From Terriglobus roseus (GTDB taxonomy: Bacteria; Acidobacteriota; Terriglobia; Terriglobales; Acidobacteriaceae): a DNA stretch of 64,000 nucleotides. Below, piece after piece: positions 10,777 to 19,675 of this stretch. The position numbers and the translations under genes are program-made. The DNA is taken from positions 2,046,001 to 2,110,000 of the forward strand of contig NZ_FNSD01000001.1 in the NCBI RefSeq assembly GCF_900105625.1, in the 5' to 3' direction. Position 1 is the stretch's first letter. Every line of letters begins with the position of its first letter. The notes under the pieces are model-generated. The model did no database searches, had not been told where the DNA came from, and worked only from the letters and a program-made list of their open reading frames with translations.

Positions 10777-12069
10777 TTACTGCGATCCAGAGCTTTCATG
10801 ACTGGCGATAGCGGGTCGCGTTGTTAACGCGCGCAGCAACTGCGCATCGTTCGTGTCGCCGCTCAGCTCCCAGATCATCATGCCGCCCAGCTTATGCTGG
10901 CGCGCGTACGCTGCCTTTGCCTGCAGCGAAATCGAATCTTCAAAGGTTAGGAAGTTATCACCGTCGTAAATCCACGGCGCCTGCGATGCCGGATCGCGAT
11001 AGAGCTCTGCGTCCTCATTCAGCATGAGCGCCGCGGCAGTCGTCTGGTTTAGATTGCCGCGCACCGGGTCGCCCTTGCTCAGGAAACCGTGATTGGCGCC
11101 CTCCGGAACGTTGTGCCACTGGTAGGCATAGAAGGGCAATCCGATGAGAAGTTGCCGGGAAGGCACGCCTGCCGCCAGGTACGCCTCAATGACAGACGCA
11201 ACCGTCTCTGCCTTTGGATCGTTCGCGCGCAGTGGCGCGACGAAACCGGTATCGTGCGACCACGGTCCTTGGAAGTCATAGGTCATCACACCCACCTGGT
11301 CGACACTCTTCGCGACACGTGCCCAGTTGATGGGATCAATCGCCTTATGCGATGCGCCGCTGGCGATGGAGAGGGTGAAACCTCGCTGTTCGGTTCCTGA
11401 GCGAATGCTGGCGCTCTTCCACCGGACGGCGTCCATCTGTTTCCGGAACTCTGCCATCAGTCCGTAAAAATTGTCCGCGTTCTCTGCCGTGGGATACTCC
11501 CAGTCGACGTCGATGCCGTCGAAAAGCTGCGCTGCTTCGATGCCGGGCGCGATATGGCCTTCAAGGAAACGTGCAACGCAGGAGTGGACGAAGGCGACAC
11601 GGTTCTGCGGCTTCGCAGCCTCTTCAAACAGGCTCTTCTGGCCTTCGATCGAGACGAGGACGCGCAGTTTCGGATACATGCGCCGCAGCAGCTGCAACTG
11701 GTGAAAGTTGCCACGCAGTGGCGCATCCGGCGCGTCGGCGTTGCCATCCACGGAATCCTCTGCCTTATAAGGTGCATTGGTGTCCGCCAGCGGATCCGCC
11801 ACGATGCACGCGTTGTCCTTGATATTGACCTGCGCATAATCCAACTGCGTCAGCGACTTGATGGCACCACTCTTGATCAGATCCAGCGGCACATAACGCC
11901 GGTTGTAGATGCCCCATTGCGGGAAGTAACCGACGATCTCCTCCGCAGATGGGGACCGTGTGGCGTGCAGCTTTGTGGGCGCAGGATCTGCCGTCCTGCC
12001 CTGCGCGAACGCGGAGACAGAGACGCAGAGCGCGAGTACGGACGAGAGAATTTGGCGAGGACGATTCAT
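10777..12069 (-). CDS. secreted glycoside hydrolase family 18 (chitinase-like)
   Basis: The 430-residue protein starts at the ATG at 12069 (upstream in-frame codons are not protein-like) and has a signal peptide cut after AFAQ (residue 23). The GH18 barrel carries the active-site motif DGIDVDWEYP at residues 184-193, with Glu191 as the general acid and Asp189 beside it. YFPQWGIYNR at the start and MIWELSGD near the end are also typical of GH18. The enzyme would hydrolyse chitin or N-acetylglucosamine-containing polymers outside the cytoplasm; an endo-N-acetylglucosaminidase role cannot be excluded. It is divergent from the amidase gene, with 118 bases between starts. No Shine-Dalgarno sequence is visible. 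Confidence 0.92.
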   Translation of the reverse strand: MNRPRQILSSVLALCVSVSAFAQGRTADPAPTKLHATRSPSAEEIVGYFPQWGIYNRRYVPLDLIKSGAIKSLTQLDYAQVNIKDNACIVADPLADTNAPYKAEDSVDGNADAPDAPLRGNFHQLQLLRRMYPKLRVLVSIEGQKSLFEEAAKPQNRVAFVHSCVARFLEGHIAPGIEAAQLFDGIDVDWEYPTAENADNFYGLMAEFRKQMDAVRWKSASIRSGTEQRGFTLSIASGASHKAIDPINWARVAKSVDQVGVMTYDFQGPWSHDTGFVAPLRANDPKAETVASVIEAYLAAGVPSRQLLIGLPFYAYQWHNVPEGANHGFLSKGDPVRGNLNQTTAAALMLNEDAELYRDPASQAPWIYDGDNFLTFEDSISLQAKAAYARQHKLGGMMIWELSGDTNDAQLLRALTTRPAIASHESSGSQ

Positions 12070-12187
12070 GTGTTGAAGGTTTAGACGCTGGTAAGGCCCT
12101 CCGAGACCCGGTTCATCCGGGCGCGGCAGCAGATTGCGTACGGTTTCTATGCTGTTTCCGGTCGATCTCCGCGATAAAGTGAAACGC

Positions 12188-14071
12188 ATGATGGACAGGC
12201 GTGATTTTCTTGAGCGGTGCGCAGCCGCGGGCCTTGGCAGCACCATGCTGCCGGGTGCGCTCGCTGCACTGGCAGTCAACTCGGTGGTAGCGCAAACGAG
12301 CACGGGCAGCACAAAGGCGGAACCGCCTGCAATCACGGCCTTTCCGCCCATCACCGTCGAGATGCTGGACGCTGCCGCCGTCATCGCCGGCCTCACTCTG
12401 ACGGCCGAACAAAAAGCGATGATGCTGGACGGGGTACGCGAACAGCGCGCGGGCCTGCAGGCTATCCGCGACCTGCACCTGCCGAACTCCGTTGCGCCCG
12501 CCATGGTCTTTCATCCGCTGCCACAGGGCTACCAGATGCCCGCCGCCCCAGACGTGCATCGTCCCGCAAAACGGCACGACGCCGTGCCCATCATCCCGGG
12601 CGAAGAGAAGCTCGCCTTCGCCTCCATCCCCGAACTGGGAGGGCTGTTGCGTTCGCGCAAGATGACCTGCCTGGAGATGACACGGTTCTTCCTCGCGCGC
12701 ACACAGGCTCTTGATGCGAAGCTGCATCTCCTGGTCACGCCGACGACCGAACGCGCACTCGCACAGGCCGCCCAGGTGGATAAAGACATTGCCGCAGGCA
12801 GGTATCGCAGTGGCCTGCACGGCATTCCGTGGGGCGCGAAAGATCTGCTGAGCGTGAAGGGCTATCGCACCACCTGGGGCGCGGCCGGTATGGAGACACA
12901 ACAGTTCGACGAAGACGCAACCGTCGTGCAGCGGCTGGATGCGGCCGGCGCCATCCTTATCAGCAAACTGACACTGGGCGCGCTGGCTCAGGGTGATGTA
13001 TGGTTCGGAGGCAGAACACGCAACCCGTGGAATACAAAGCAGGGATCGAGCGGCTCTTCCGCGGGACCGGCCTCGGCGGTGAGCGCGGGCTGCTGTGCCT
13101 TCGCGATTGGGTCTGAGACGCTTGGCTCCATCTCGTCACCCAGCACGCGTTGCGGCGTGACCGGTCTGCGCCCCACCTTCGGCTTCGTGCCGCGCACCGG
13201 TGCCATGGCCTTGAGCTGGAGCATGGACAAGCTCGGCCCCATCGCACGCAGCGTGGAAGACGCAGCCATGGTGATGGCCGCGATTCACGGCAGCGATGGC
13301 GTCGATACCAGCTGTATCCCTGCGACCTTCGAGATCTCCTCGAAAGACCTGTCGTCACTGCGCGTGGGCTATCTTGAGAGCGCCTTCAACGAACCCGTGC
13401 TGCGCACCCCTGACGCCAATGCCGAGAAGCCGGAGACCGAGGCGCAAAAGCGCGAGTCAGCTCAGCAGCGCCAGCAGGCCTTCGAACGGCAACGTTACGA
13501 CAATCGCTACGACCGCGCCACGCTCGACGTCCTGCGCAGCATGGGCATCCAGCTGATCTCGGTAAGGCTGCCGGATCTTCCTTTCAGCTCCATCAGCAAG
13601 GTGCTGAGCGTCGAGGCTGCAGCCGCCTTCGACGAGATCACCCGCAACGGCCGCGTGAACCTGCTGACAGCGCAGAGTGCGAACGACTGGCCCAACCAGT
13701 TCCGCACCGCGCGCATGTACAGCGGCGTGGACTACGTGCAGGCCATGCGGGCCCGCACAGTACTCATCGCGCAGATGGCAGAGCTCTTCCGCACCGTCGA
13801 CATCATCGTCACGCCCAGCGGTGGACCGCAGCTAACGGCAACCAACCTCAGCGGACATCCTGCGGTCATCATCCCGAACGGTCTGCGCGGCAACGATGCT
13901 CCGTTACCGCAGGACACCACGGACGGCGGCCGCATGAACGCTGGCGGGCCGGGTACACCGGTCAGCATCACCTTTCTGGGCAAGCTCTATGACGACGCCA
14001 CGGTACTGGCCTTCGCGCAGCGCTACCAGGAGAAGACGGGGTTCCACAAACTGCATCCGCAGGTAGGATGA
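12188..14071 (+). CDS. Tat-type amidase-signature hydrolase
   Basis: The protein (627 residues from the ATG at 12188, or 626 from 12191) begins with a Tat-like leader, DRRDFLERCAAAGLGS, followed by a hydrophobic stretch and AQTS. The amidase-signature core contains the catalytic Lys in WGAKDLLS, the Ser-rich segment GSSGSSAGPA and the nucleophile Ser in GSETLGSISSPS. It would hydrolyse an amide bond in the periplasm; the substrate is unknown. A Gln/Arg-rich insertion (about residues 410-440, AQKRESAQQRQQAFERQRYDNR) separates two parts of the domain. The downstream DinB-like gene follows after 16 bases and is probably co-transcribed. Confidence 0.9.
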   Translation: MMDRRDFLERCAAAGLGSTMLPGALAALAVNSVVAQTSTGSTKAEPPAITAFPPITVEMLDAAAVIAGLTLTAEQKAMMLDGVREQRAGLQAIRDLHLPNSVAPAMVFHPLPQGYQMPAAPDVHRPAKRHDAVPIIPGEEKLAFASIPELGGLLRSRKMTCLEMTRFFLARTQALDAKLHLLVTPTTERALAQAAQVDKDIAAGRYRSGLHGIPWGAKDLLSVKGYRTTWGAAGMETQQFDEDATVVQRLDAAGAILISKLTLGALAQGDVWFGGRTRNPWNTKQGSSGSSAGPASAVSAGCCAFAIGSETLGSISSPSTRCGVTGLRPTFGFVPRTGAMALSWSMDKLGPIARSVEDAAMVMAAIHGSDGVDTSCIPATFEISSKDLSSLRVGYLESAFNEPVLRTPDANAEKPETEAQKRESAQQRQQAFERQRYDNRYDRATLDVLRSMGIQLISVRLPDLPFSSISKVLSVEAAAAFDEITRNGRVNLLTAQSANDWPNQFRTARMYSGVDYVQAMRARTVLIAQMAELFRTVDIIVTPSGGPQLTATNLSGHPAVIIPNGLRGNDAPLPQDTTDGGRMNAGGPGTPVSITFLGKLYDDATVLAFAQRYQEKTGFHKLHPQVG

Positions 14072-14087
14072 GAGCTCAGGAGACACA

Positions 14088-14618
14088 ATGAAGATTGGTG
14101 TGGGAGTTATGGTTCTGCTGGCAGCCTCGGCTGCCTCGATGACTGTGCAGGCTCAGGATGCAGTGAACCCGGTGGTCTCAAGTGCGAACGAAATCGTCGT
14201 TCGGCAGTCGGCCTACATCATCACCGCTGCAGAGCAGATGCCCGCGGACAAGTACGGCTATCGCCCGACGCCGGATCAGTGGACTTACGGCAAGATCGTC
14301 GCGCACGTTACGCAGGCGAACTTCGGTGTCTGCGGCATGCTCACCGGCGACAGCGCCGGCAAAGGGCCCGCCGTTGCCGAGACCGACCCGAAGGAAAAGC
14401 TGGTCGCAGTCCTGAAGCAGTCCTTCGATACCTGCAAGACGGCGATGGACGGTCTGAAAGATGCGAGCCTCGGCGGCACCATCACCTACTTCGGTGGAGC
14501 CAAGAAGCCACGCGCACGCGCCCTGGTGGAACTGACCGACGACCTCGAGGACCACTACTCACAGATGGCCAGCTATCTGCGCCTGAACAGTATGGTCCCG
14601 CCCTCGGCGAAAAAGTAA
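14088..14618 (+). CDS. secreted DinB-like protein
   Basis: The 176-residue protein has a signal peptide (MKIGVGVMVLLAASAASMTVQAQ) ahead of a DinB-fold four-helix bundle. The helix containing TPDQWTYGKIVAHV and the segment ELTDDLEDHYSQMASYLR are the DinB-like metal-binding parts (conserved His residues). Exported DinB-like proteins are frequent in Acidobacteria and their function is not known. It follows the amidase by 16 bases, with AGGAGA upstream of its ATG, and is followed by a strong hairpin terminator. Confidence 0.8.
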   Translation: MKIGVGVMVLLAASAASMTVQAQDAVNPVVSSANEIVVRQSAYIITAAEQMPADKYGYRPTPDQWTYGKIVAHVTQANFGVCGMLTGDSAGKGPAVAETDPKEKLVAVLKQSFDTCKTAMDGLKDASLGGTITYFGGAKKPRARALVELTDDLEDHYSQMASYLRLNSMVPPSAKK

Positions 14619-14650
14619 GAGCCTAAGCTTCAAACAGCTCCAGCAACATG

Positions 14651-14703
14651 AATGCCCGCGACGGCAAAGGCGAACGCAGTCTTTGCTGCCGCGGGCATTT
14701 GTT
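14651..14703 (+). terminator. strong hairpin terminator after the DinB-like gene
   Basis: AATGCCCGCG at 14651 pairs with CGCGGGCATT ending at 14699, and the inner part GCAAAG/CTTTGC continues the stem, giving about 19 pairs with one mismatch and an 11-base loop. TTTGTT follows. Confidence 0.8.
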
Positions 14704-14800
14704 GCTACCAGGCAAATCCAAAACGCAGAGTTCTTTGCATTCGGAGGGGAATGGCTTCTGGCGTACCACGCGACGCCCTAATGCGCATACTTCTATGCTC

Positions 14801-14940
14801 TCCGGGGGCATGGCTTCAGCCATGCCATTTCACCAGGCCCAACGATGGGCTTTAGCCCCTGAAGGATTTCGCCTCAGCGGCTAAAGCCGGATTATCTGGT
14901 AGTCCTTTGTACGGCAAGGCTAAAGCCATGCCCCTCCGAA
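14801..14940. repeat. palindromic intergenic element, family 1, copy A
   Basis: The ends are inverted copies: CCGGGGGCATGGCTTCAGCC on the left and GGCTAAAGCCATGCCCCTCC on the right. Two inner palindromes, GGGCTTTAGCCCCTGAAGG and CCTCAGCGGCTAAAGCCGG, lie between them. A partial left end (TTCGGAGGGGAATGGCTTC) also occurs at about 14740. The element fills the gap between two convergent genes. Related copies are at 18294 and 47858. Confidence 0.8.
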
Positions 14941-14965
14941 AACAGCCGCCCAGCCATAGCGAGAC

Positions 14966-16285
14966 TTACCCCAGGCCTTCCACAGGCGCTTCGATGGCAA
15001 CAGCCGCAGCAAGATCGTCCGCACTCGTCTCGCGGATTGCGAGAAGACCGCAGATGGTAAGTACGGCTGCGGCGCTGAGGTAGTACCCCACATACTGCAA
15101 CCCATACACCGTCGCCAGCTTCGTTGCGATGTAAGGCGTCAGCGATGCGCCCAGGATACCGGCCACGCTGAACGCCAGCGAACTACCGGTGTAGCGCACA
15201 GGCGTCGGGAACAGCTCTGAAAGGACCGTGCCCAGCGGGCCATACGTCAGCCCCATCAGGGAAAGGCCTACGATCAGCATCGCCAGCGCTCCACTGTGCC
15301 CAGCCTGAAACATCTTTGCAAAGAACAGACCGAAGACGGCGATGCCAAGGCTGATCGCAATCATCACTGGCTTGCGTCCACGCTCCGCGAGCACTGCCGC
15401 GGCAGGGATAGTCAAGGCAAAGAAGATCACGCCGACAAGCTGCATCTGCAGGAAGGTTGACTTGGGATAGTGCAGGGCCGTGGTCGCCCATGTGAGCGTG
15501 AAGACGATCATCAGGTAGAACAACACGAACGTCGCCAGGCAGGTGAGCGTGCCCGCAACGAGCGCTCCGAAGTGATGCCGAATGACCGTAAAGATCGGCA
15601 CCTTCACTGGTTCTTTGCGTTCCAGCGAAGCGGCAAAGACCGGTGTCTCCGTAATCGTCAGCCGCACATACAGCCCCAGCAGCACGAGCACACCGCTGGC
15701 CAGGAACGGCAGACGCCAGCCAAAGCTGAGGAACTGCGCAGGCGTCAGCAGGTTCGAAAGCAGCAGAAAGATCGCGCTCGAAAAGAAGAATCCGATGGGC
15801 GCGCCAAGCTGCGGGAACATGCCATACCAGGCGCGCTTGCCTGGCGGCGCATTCTCCGTCGCCAGCAGCACCGCGCCACCCCACTCACCCCCCAGGCCGA
15901 TGCCCTGGCCGAAGCGGCATAGCGCCAGCAACAGCGGAGCGGCAACGCCCACCGCCTTGTAAGTGGGCAGCACACCGACCGCAAACGTCGAAAGACCCAT
16001 GGTCGACAGGGCCAGCACCAGCGTCGTCTTCCGTCCGATGCGATCGCCAAAATGGCCGAACAATGCCGATCCGATGGGTCTCGCGATGAACGCAATGGCG
16101 AAGGTCGCCAACGACTGCAGCGTCGCGGCTGTTGCATCGCCCGCCGGAAAGAACAGCAGCGGGAAGACGATCACAGCGGCCGTCGCATAGATGTAGAAGT
16201 CAAAGAACTCGACGGTCGTTCCGACGAGGCTGGCAAAGAGCACCTGGCGCGGCGTGTTCCGCGGCTTATCGCTTGGGGTAGGCAT
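14966..16285 (-). CDS. MFS transporter, metabolite:H+ symporter (MHS) type
   Basis: The 439-residue inner-membrane protein has about 12 transmembrane helices and the MHS signature features: FFDFYIYATAAVIVFPLLFFP in helix 1, the cytoplasmic loop GDRIGRK, and GQGIGLGGEWGGAVLLATENAP in helices 4-5. Relatives (ProP, ShiA, KgtP types) import carboxylates, osmolytes or shikimate by proton symport; the substrate here is not deducible. The ATG at 16285 is preferred over an upstream TTG at 16324, although a Shine-Dalgarno sequence is weak. It follows the lrgAB-like pair on the same strand. Confidence 0.9.
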   Translation of the reverse strand: MPTPSDKPRNTPRQVLFASLVGTTVEFFDFYIYATAAVIVFPLLFFPAGDATAATLQSLATFAIAFIARPIGSALFGHFGDRIGRKTTLVLALSTMGLSTFAVGVLPTYKAVGVAAPLLLALCRFGQGIGLGGEWGGAVLLATENAPPGKRAWYGMFPQLGAPIGFFFSSAIFLLLSNLLTPAQFLSFGWRLPFLASGVLVLLGLYVRLTITETPVFAASLERKEPVKVPIFTVIRHHFGALVAGTLTCLATFVLFYLMIVFTLTWATTALHYPKSTFLQMQLVGVIFFALTIPAAAVLAERGRKPVMIAISLGIAVFGLFFAKMFQAGHSGALAMLIVGLSLMGLTYGPLGTVLSELFPTPVRYTGSSLAFSVAGILGASLTPYIATKLATVYGLQYVGYYLSAAAVLTICGLLAIRETSADDLAAAVAIEAPVEGLG

Positions 16286-16344
16286 GAATACTTGATGATG
16301 CGTTGCCGGATAGGTCGCAGGCAAGTCCCAACTGGGTCGCGAAC

Positions 16345-17052
16345 CTAACGATGTGCCATCAGCTTCACCAGCAAGGGCGCGAGCGCAGCCGTCAGCAGGC
16401 CGTTAACGCCGATGGCAACGCCCGCAAACGCCGCCGGAATTGGCCCCAGCGGAATCACGCTGGCCGCAGCGATGCCGCTCCCCGCGGTCCCCGCCGCCAG
16501 CCCCGTTGCTGCCGGATGATTCACCCGCAGCAGCCGCAGTACGCCCGGCAGGATCACTGCGACAAGAATGCCGGCAGTAATGCCGAAGACCGCAGACAGC
16601 GCAGGAACGCCACCGAGACTCTCCGACACACCCATCGCAATCGGCGTTGTCAGAGACTTCGGCAACATGGAAAGCGCAAGCTGTTGCGTGCCGCCGCACA
16701 GCCGCACCAACAGGAAAGCACTCACCGCACCCGTCACACTACCTGCCACCAGCGCCAGCAGCGTCGGCCACAGCCCACGCCGCAGATGTTCCAACGACAA
16801 CACCATCGGAATCGCGAGCGCCACCGTTGCCGGGCCGAGCAGAAAATGCAGTAACTGCACGCCAGCAAAGTATTGCGCGTAGGGCATCCGCGCTGCCCAC
16901 AGAAACAGCCCTACCAGCACGATGGCAATCAACGTGGGGTTCGCAATCGCAACGCGCGTGCGCCGTTGCAGCCAGGCACCTGCAAGATAAAAACCAATCG
17001 TGATGGTCAGCAGAAACAGCGACTCTGACCGCAGCGCGACAAGGCCGTTCAT
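16345..17052 (-). CDS. lrgB: LrgB-family membrane protein
   Basis: The 235-residue protein is hydrophobic throughout and carries the LrgB hallmark sequence KSLTTPIAMGVSESLGGVPALSA and the glycine-rich GTAGSGIAAA end segment. LrgB/CidB proteins act with LrgA/CidA in control of murein hydrolase activity and in export of small carboxylates such as pyruvate or, in plants, glycolate. Its ATG overlaps the stop of the lrgA-like gene by 4 bases (ATGA), so translation is coupled. The neighbouring MFS carboxylate-type transporter fits a small-acid transport role, but that is inference. Confidence 0.92.
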   Translation of the reverse strand: MNGLVALRSESLFLLTITIGFYLAGAWLQRRTRVAIANPTLIAIVLVGLFLWAARMPYAQYFAGVQLLHFLLGPATVALAIPMVLSLEHLRRGLWPTLLALVAGSVTGAVSAFLLVRLCGGTQQLALSMLPKSLTTPIAMGVSESLGGVPALSAVFGITAGILVAVILPGVLRLLRVNHPAATGLAAGTAGSGIAAASVIPLGPIPAAFAGVAIGVNGLLTAALAPLLVKLMAHR

Positions 17053-17429
17053 CGCGGCTCTCCAACATCTATCGTGACGCGTTCACCGCGCTTCAAGAGC
17101 CCCTGCATCACCAGCGCGGTCACCGCAATGGTCAGCAGAGTCGATACCACCAGCGCAACGGCAATGGGCAACCATGCGGTTCGCAACAAGCCAAGGTTCG
17201 CTACAACACCGGTACCCGCCGGCACAAATAACAACCCAAGCCACCGCAGCAGTCCATTGGACGTCCTGACCAGCGCCTCCTCGGGCTCGGGTCTGCGCAG
17301 CAGCAGCACCAACGCCAGCAGCGCCATGCCCAGCACCGGCCCCGGTAGCGGCAAATGCAGCACACGGTGCAGCGCCTCACCCACCAGTTGCGCCAGCAGC
17401 AGGATGCCAAAGCTTCGCAGCACTTCCAT
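17049..17429 (-). CDS. lrgA: CidA/LrgA-family holin-like protein
   Basis: The 126-residue protein has four predicted membrane helices and the LrgA/CidA motif LPLPGPVLGMALLALVLL. It forms an operon with the LrgB-type gene by a 4-base overlap. Its start codon at 17429 is 2 bases from the possible start of the divergent ABC ATPase gene, so the promoter of one must lie inside the other's 5' region. The function is assigned by family; whether the pair acts on autolysis or on carboxylate export is not visible from sequence. Confidence 0.9.
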   Translation of the reverse strand: MEVLRSFGILLLAQLVGEALHRVLHLPLPGPVLGMALLALVLLLRRPEPEEALVRTSNGLLRWLGLLFVPAGTGVVANLGLLRTAWLPIAVALVVSTLLTIAVTALVMQGLLKRGERVTIDVGEPR

Positions 17430-17431
17430 GC

Positions 17432-18250
17432 ATGCCAGACTACGCGACCGGCCGCGATGATAGCATCCGGCTTGTGCCCGAACCGCTCCTCATCGCCGAA
17501 GGTCTTTCCAAGGTCTACGGCAGCTCACGTGTGGTCAGCGATGTGACGCTTTCCATCGCGCGCGGCGAGATCCTCGGCCTCGTCGGCGAGAGTGGCAGCG
17601 GCAAAAGCACCGTCGCCCGCATGCTGCTACGCCTCATCGAGCCGACCAGCGGCACCGTCCACTTCGACGGCTTCGACATCCTTGATGCCAACCGATCTCA
17701 GATGAAAGCCATGCGTCGCCGCATGGGCGTGGTCTTTCAGGATCCCTTCGCCGCACTCGATCCACGCATGCGCGTCCGCGACATCCTCGCGGAACCATTT
17801 GCGATCCACGGCGACGGAGGACTGCGGGGAGAAGCCATGCAGGCCAGGCTCACAGCCATGCTGCAGGAAGTCGGACTCGACACGACAGCGCTCGAACGCT
17901 ATCCGCATGAGTTCAGCGGAGGGCAGAGGCAGCGCATCAACATCGCCCGCGCCCTCGCTTTATCACCAGACTTCCTTGTGCTGGACGAGCCGGTCAGCGC
18001 GCTCGATGTCTCCGTCGGCGCACAGGTCATCAACCTGCTCCGTGATCTGCAGCGCACGCGCGGCCTCACCTGTCTGTTCATCTCGCACTCCATGCCGCTG
18101 GTGCGATACCTTTGCGACCGCGTCGCCGTCATGCAGCGCGGGTGCCTCGTCGAAGTCGGCGATGCCGTCACCATCTGCGAACATCCCCGCGAGGCCTACA
18201 CCCAGGCGCTCATCGCCGCCACACCAGAGTTCGCCCTGCCCGCCCGCTAA
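17432..18250 (+). CDS. DppF/OppF-type ABC transporter ATPase without partner genes
   Basis: The 272-residue protein has Walker A GESGSGKST, Q-loop FQDPFAALDPRM, signature FSGGQRQRINIARAL and Walker B LVLDEPVSALD, followed by the H-loop ISHSM. The sequence is the dipeptide/oligopeptide importer subtype (DppF/OppF). No permease, binding protein or second ATPase lies nearby, so partners must be encoded elsewhere or the gene is an orphan. The ATG at 17432 lies 2 bases from the lrgA start; the GTG at 17474 (just before PEPLLIAEG) would avoid this and may be the true start. A family 1 repeat follows the gene. Confidence 0.9.
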   Translation: MPDYATGRDDSIRLVPEPLLIAEGLSKVYGSSRVVSDVTLSIARGEILGLVGESGSGKSTVARMLLRLIEPTSGTVHFDGFDILDANRSQMKAMRRRMGVVFQDPFAALDPRMRVRDILAEPFAIHGDGGLRGEAMQARLTAMLQEVGLDTTALERYPHEFSGGQRQRINIARALALSPDFLVLDEPVSALDVSVGAQVINLLRDLQRTRGLTCLFISHSMPLVRYLCDRVAVMQRGCLVEVGDAVTICEHPREAYTQALIAATPEFALPAR

Positions 18251-18293
18251 GAACCCCTGTAACTCAATCGGTTCCCGGAAGCTTAGGCTTTTG

Positions 18294-18369
18294 TTTTCGG
18301 AGGGGCGTGGCTTTAGCCATGCCATTTCATCTCGCGAAAAGGAACCGGCTTTAGCCGCTGAGGGATTTT
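18294..18369. repeat. palindromic intergenic element, family 1, copy B (partial)
   Basis: TTTTCGGAGGGGCGTGGCTT continues into TAGCCATGCC, followed after 21 bases by CCGGCTTTAGCCGCTGAGGG. This matches the left end and one inner palindrome of copies A and C; the right end is absent. It lies between the ABC ATPase gene and the TauE/SafE gene. Confidence 0.75.
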
Positions 18370-18431
18370 CTCCCGAAAGCGGAAGCCCTTCTCCCGGAAA
18401 GCTCGCCCAACATCGCCGGTAGAATGAAGGG

Positions 18432-19220
18432 ATGGCCGTTTCCCTGCTCGCGCACGCTCATTACGCCTGGCTGGTAACAGCCTCGCTGCTTGCGGGCGCG
18501 GTCAACGCAGTCGCCAGCGGCGGATCATTCATCTCATTCCCCGCGATGCTGGCGATGGGGGTTGCTCCCGTGCAGGCCAACGCGACCAATACCGTGGCGA
18601 TCTGGCCCGGCCAGTTGACCAGCGTCTTCGCTCTGCGGGGCGACCTGCGCAAAGACCTGCTGACCGTCGCAGTCCTTTGCGCCATATCAGGCGGCATCGG
18701 CGGAGCGGAGATCCTGCTGCACACGCCGCAGTCCATGTTCCTGCACATCCTGCCGTGGATGATTCTTGCAGCGACAGTGCTCTTTCTCTTTGCAGGACGC
18801 ATCTCCGCTTGGCTGAAACGCGGCGCATCGCACGCCCACAAAGACCGGCCCATCTCGATGATCGCCCTGACTGCGATGCTGCTGCCGGTATGCCTCTATG
18901 TCGGCTACTTCGGCGCGGGTGGTGGCCTGCTCATCATGGCCGCACTCGGCGTGCTGGGCGTGGAGGCCATGCATGAACTGAACAGCATGAAGGTGCTGGT
19001 GGCGTGCATCGCAAACCTGTCTGCAGTGGTGACGTTCGTCGTATCGAACTCGGTGGCGTGGCACTACTGCCTCATCGCGATGGTCTTTGCAGGTCTCGGC
19101 GGCTACGTCGGCGCACACTATGCACGTCGCCTGCCCGCCGCTGCCATGCGGGCCATGGTCATCGCTGTCGGCTTCGCTGTATCCGGTTGGTTTTTCTGGG
19201 TAGCGCATACGCGCACCTAA
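18432..19220 (+). CDS. TauE/SafE (TSUP) family permease
   Basis: The 262-residue protein has about eight membrane helices with the paired TSUP repeats: AGAVNAVASGGSFISFPAML near the N-terminus and GYFGAGGGLLIMAALGVLG in the second half. Members export or import sulfite, sulfoacetate or other organosulfur anions across the inner membrane; the substrate here is unknown. The ATG at 18432 follows GAAGGG without spacing, so the start is not firmly set. It is followed by the DUF971 gene after 20 bases, which may be in the same transcript. Confidence 0.9.
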   Translation: MAVSLLAHAHYAWLVTASLLAGAVNAVASGGSFISFPAMLAMGVAPVQANATNTVAIWPGQLTSVFALRGDLRKDLLTVAVLCAISGGIGGAEILLHTPQSMFLHILPWMILAATVLFLFAGRISAWLKRGASHAHKDRPISMIALTAMLLPVCLYVGYFGAGGGLLIMAALGVLGVEAMHELNSMKVLVACIANLSAVVTFVVSNSVAWHYCLIAMVFAGLGGYVGAHYARRLPAAAMRAMVIAVGFAVSGWFFWVAHTRT

Positions 19221-19240
19221 CGCATTAGGAGATTGGAAGC

Positions 19241-19675
19241 ATGAGTCACGAAGGCATACGCATGATCAGCCGCGAGGAGAGCGAGCTCGTCGCAAAGACC
19301 GAGCAGCCTCTGCCGGCTGCAGCGATCACGCCCGCGAAGGTGAAGATCGCCATCACGGAGGGCACCGGCGTCACCATCCTCTGGAAGGACGGCCATGAAT
19401 CGCACTGGACCTTCCCCTATCTGCGCGATGCCTGCCCCTGCGCCACCTGCCACGAAGAGCGCGAGCAGACAGGCCGCGCCCTGGGCGAGCCGAAGCCGAA
19501 GACCACGCAGTTGCTCCAGCTCTACACGCCACCCGCGAAGCCCAACTCCGCAGAGGCGATCGGCCGCTACGCCATCAAGTTCAAGTGGGCTGACGGGCAT
19601 GAGAGCGGCATCTACTCGTGGGACTTTCTGCGGCGGCTGGATGAAGGCGCTCTGCCGGTGAAGGTGGCGCGATGA
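19241..19675 (+). CDS. DUF971 (gamma-butyrobetaine hydroxylase N-domain-like) protein
   Basis: The 144-residue protein is essentially one DUF971/GBBH-like N domain: ILWKDGHESHWTFPYLRDACPCATCHEE, with a CPCATC cysteine motif at residues 65-70 that can bind zinc, and a closing IKFKWADGHESGIYSWDFLRRL. In eukaryotes this domain sits in front of 2-oxoglutarate hydroxylases; in bacteria it occurs alone or joined to iron-sulfur carrier proteins, so a metal-related role is plausible. AGGAG lies upstream of the ATG. Its stop overlaps the start of the DUF3050 gene by 4 bases, showing translational coupling. Confidence 0.88.
   Translation: MSHEGIRMISREESELVAKTEQPLPAAAITPAKVKIAITEGTGVTILWKDGHESHWTFPYLRDACPCATCHEEREQTGRALGEPKPKTTQLLQLYTPPAKPNSAEAIGRYAIKFKWADGHESGIYSWDFLRRLDEGALPVKVAR

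Noticed and set aside
12070-12504. An extension of the GH18 frame to 575 residues
   Set aside because: The added part is antisense to the amidase gene; the signal peptide starts at 12069.
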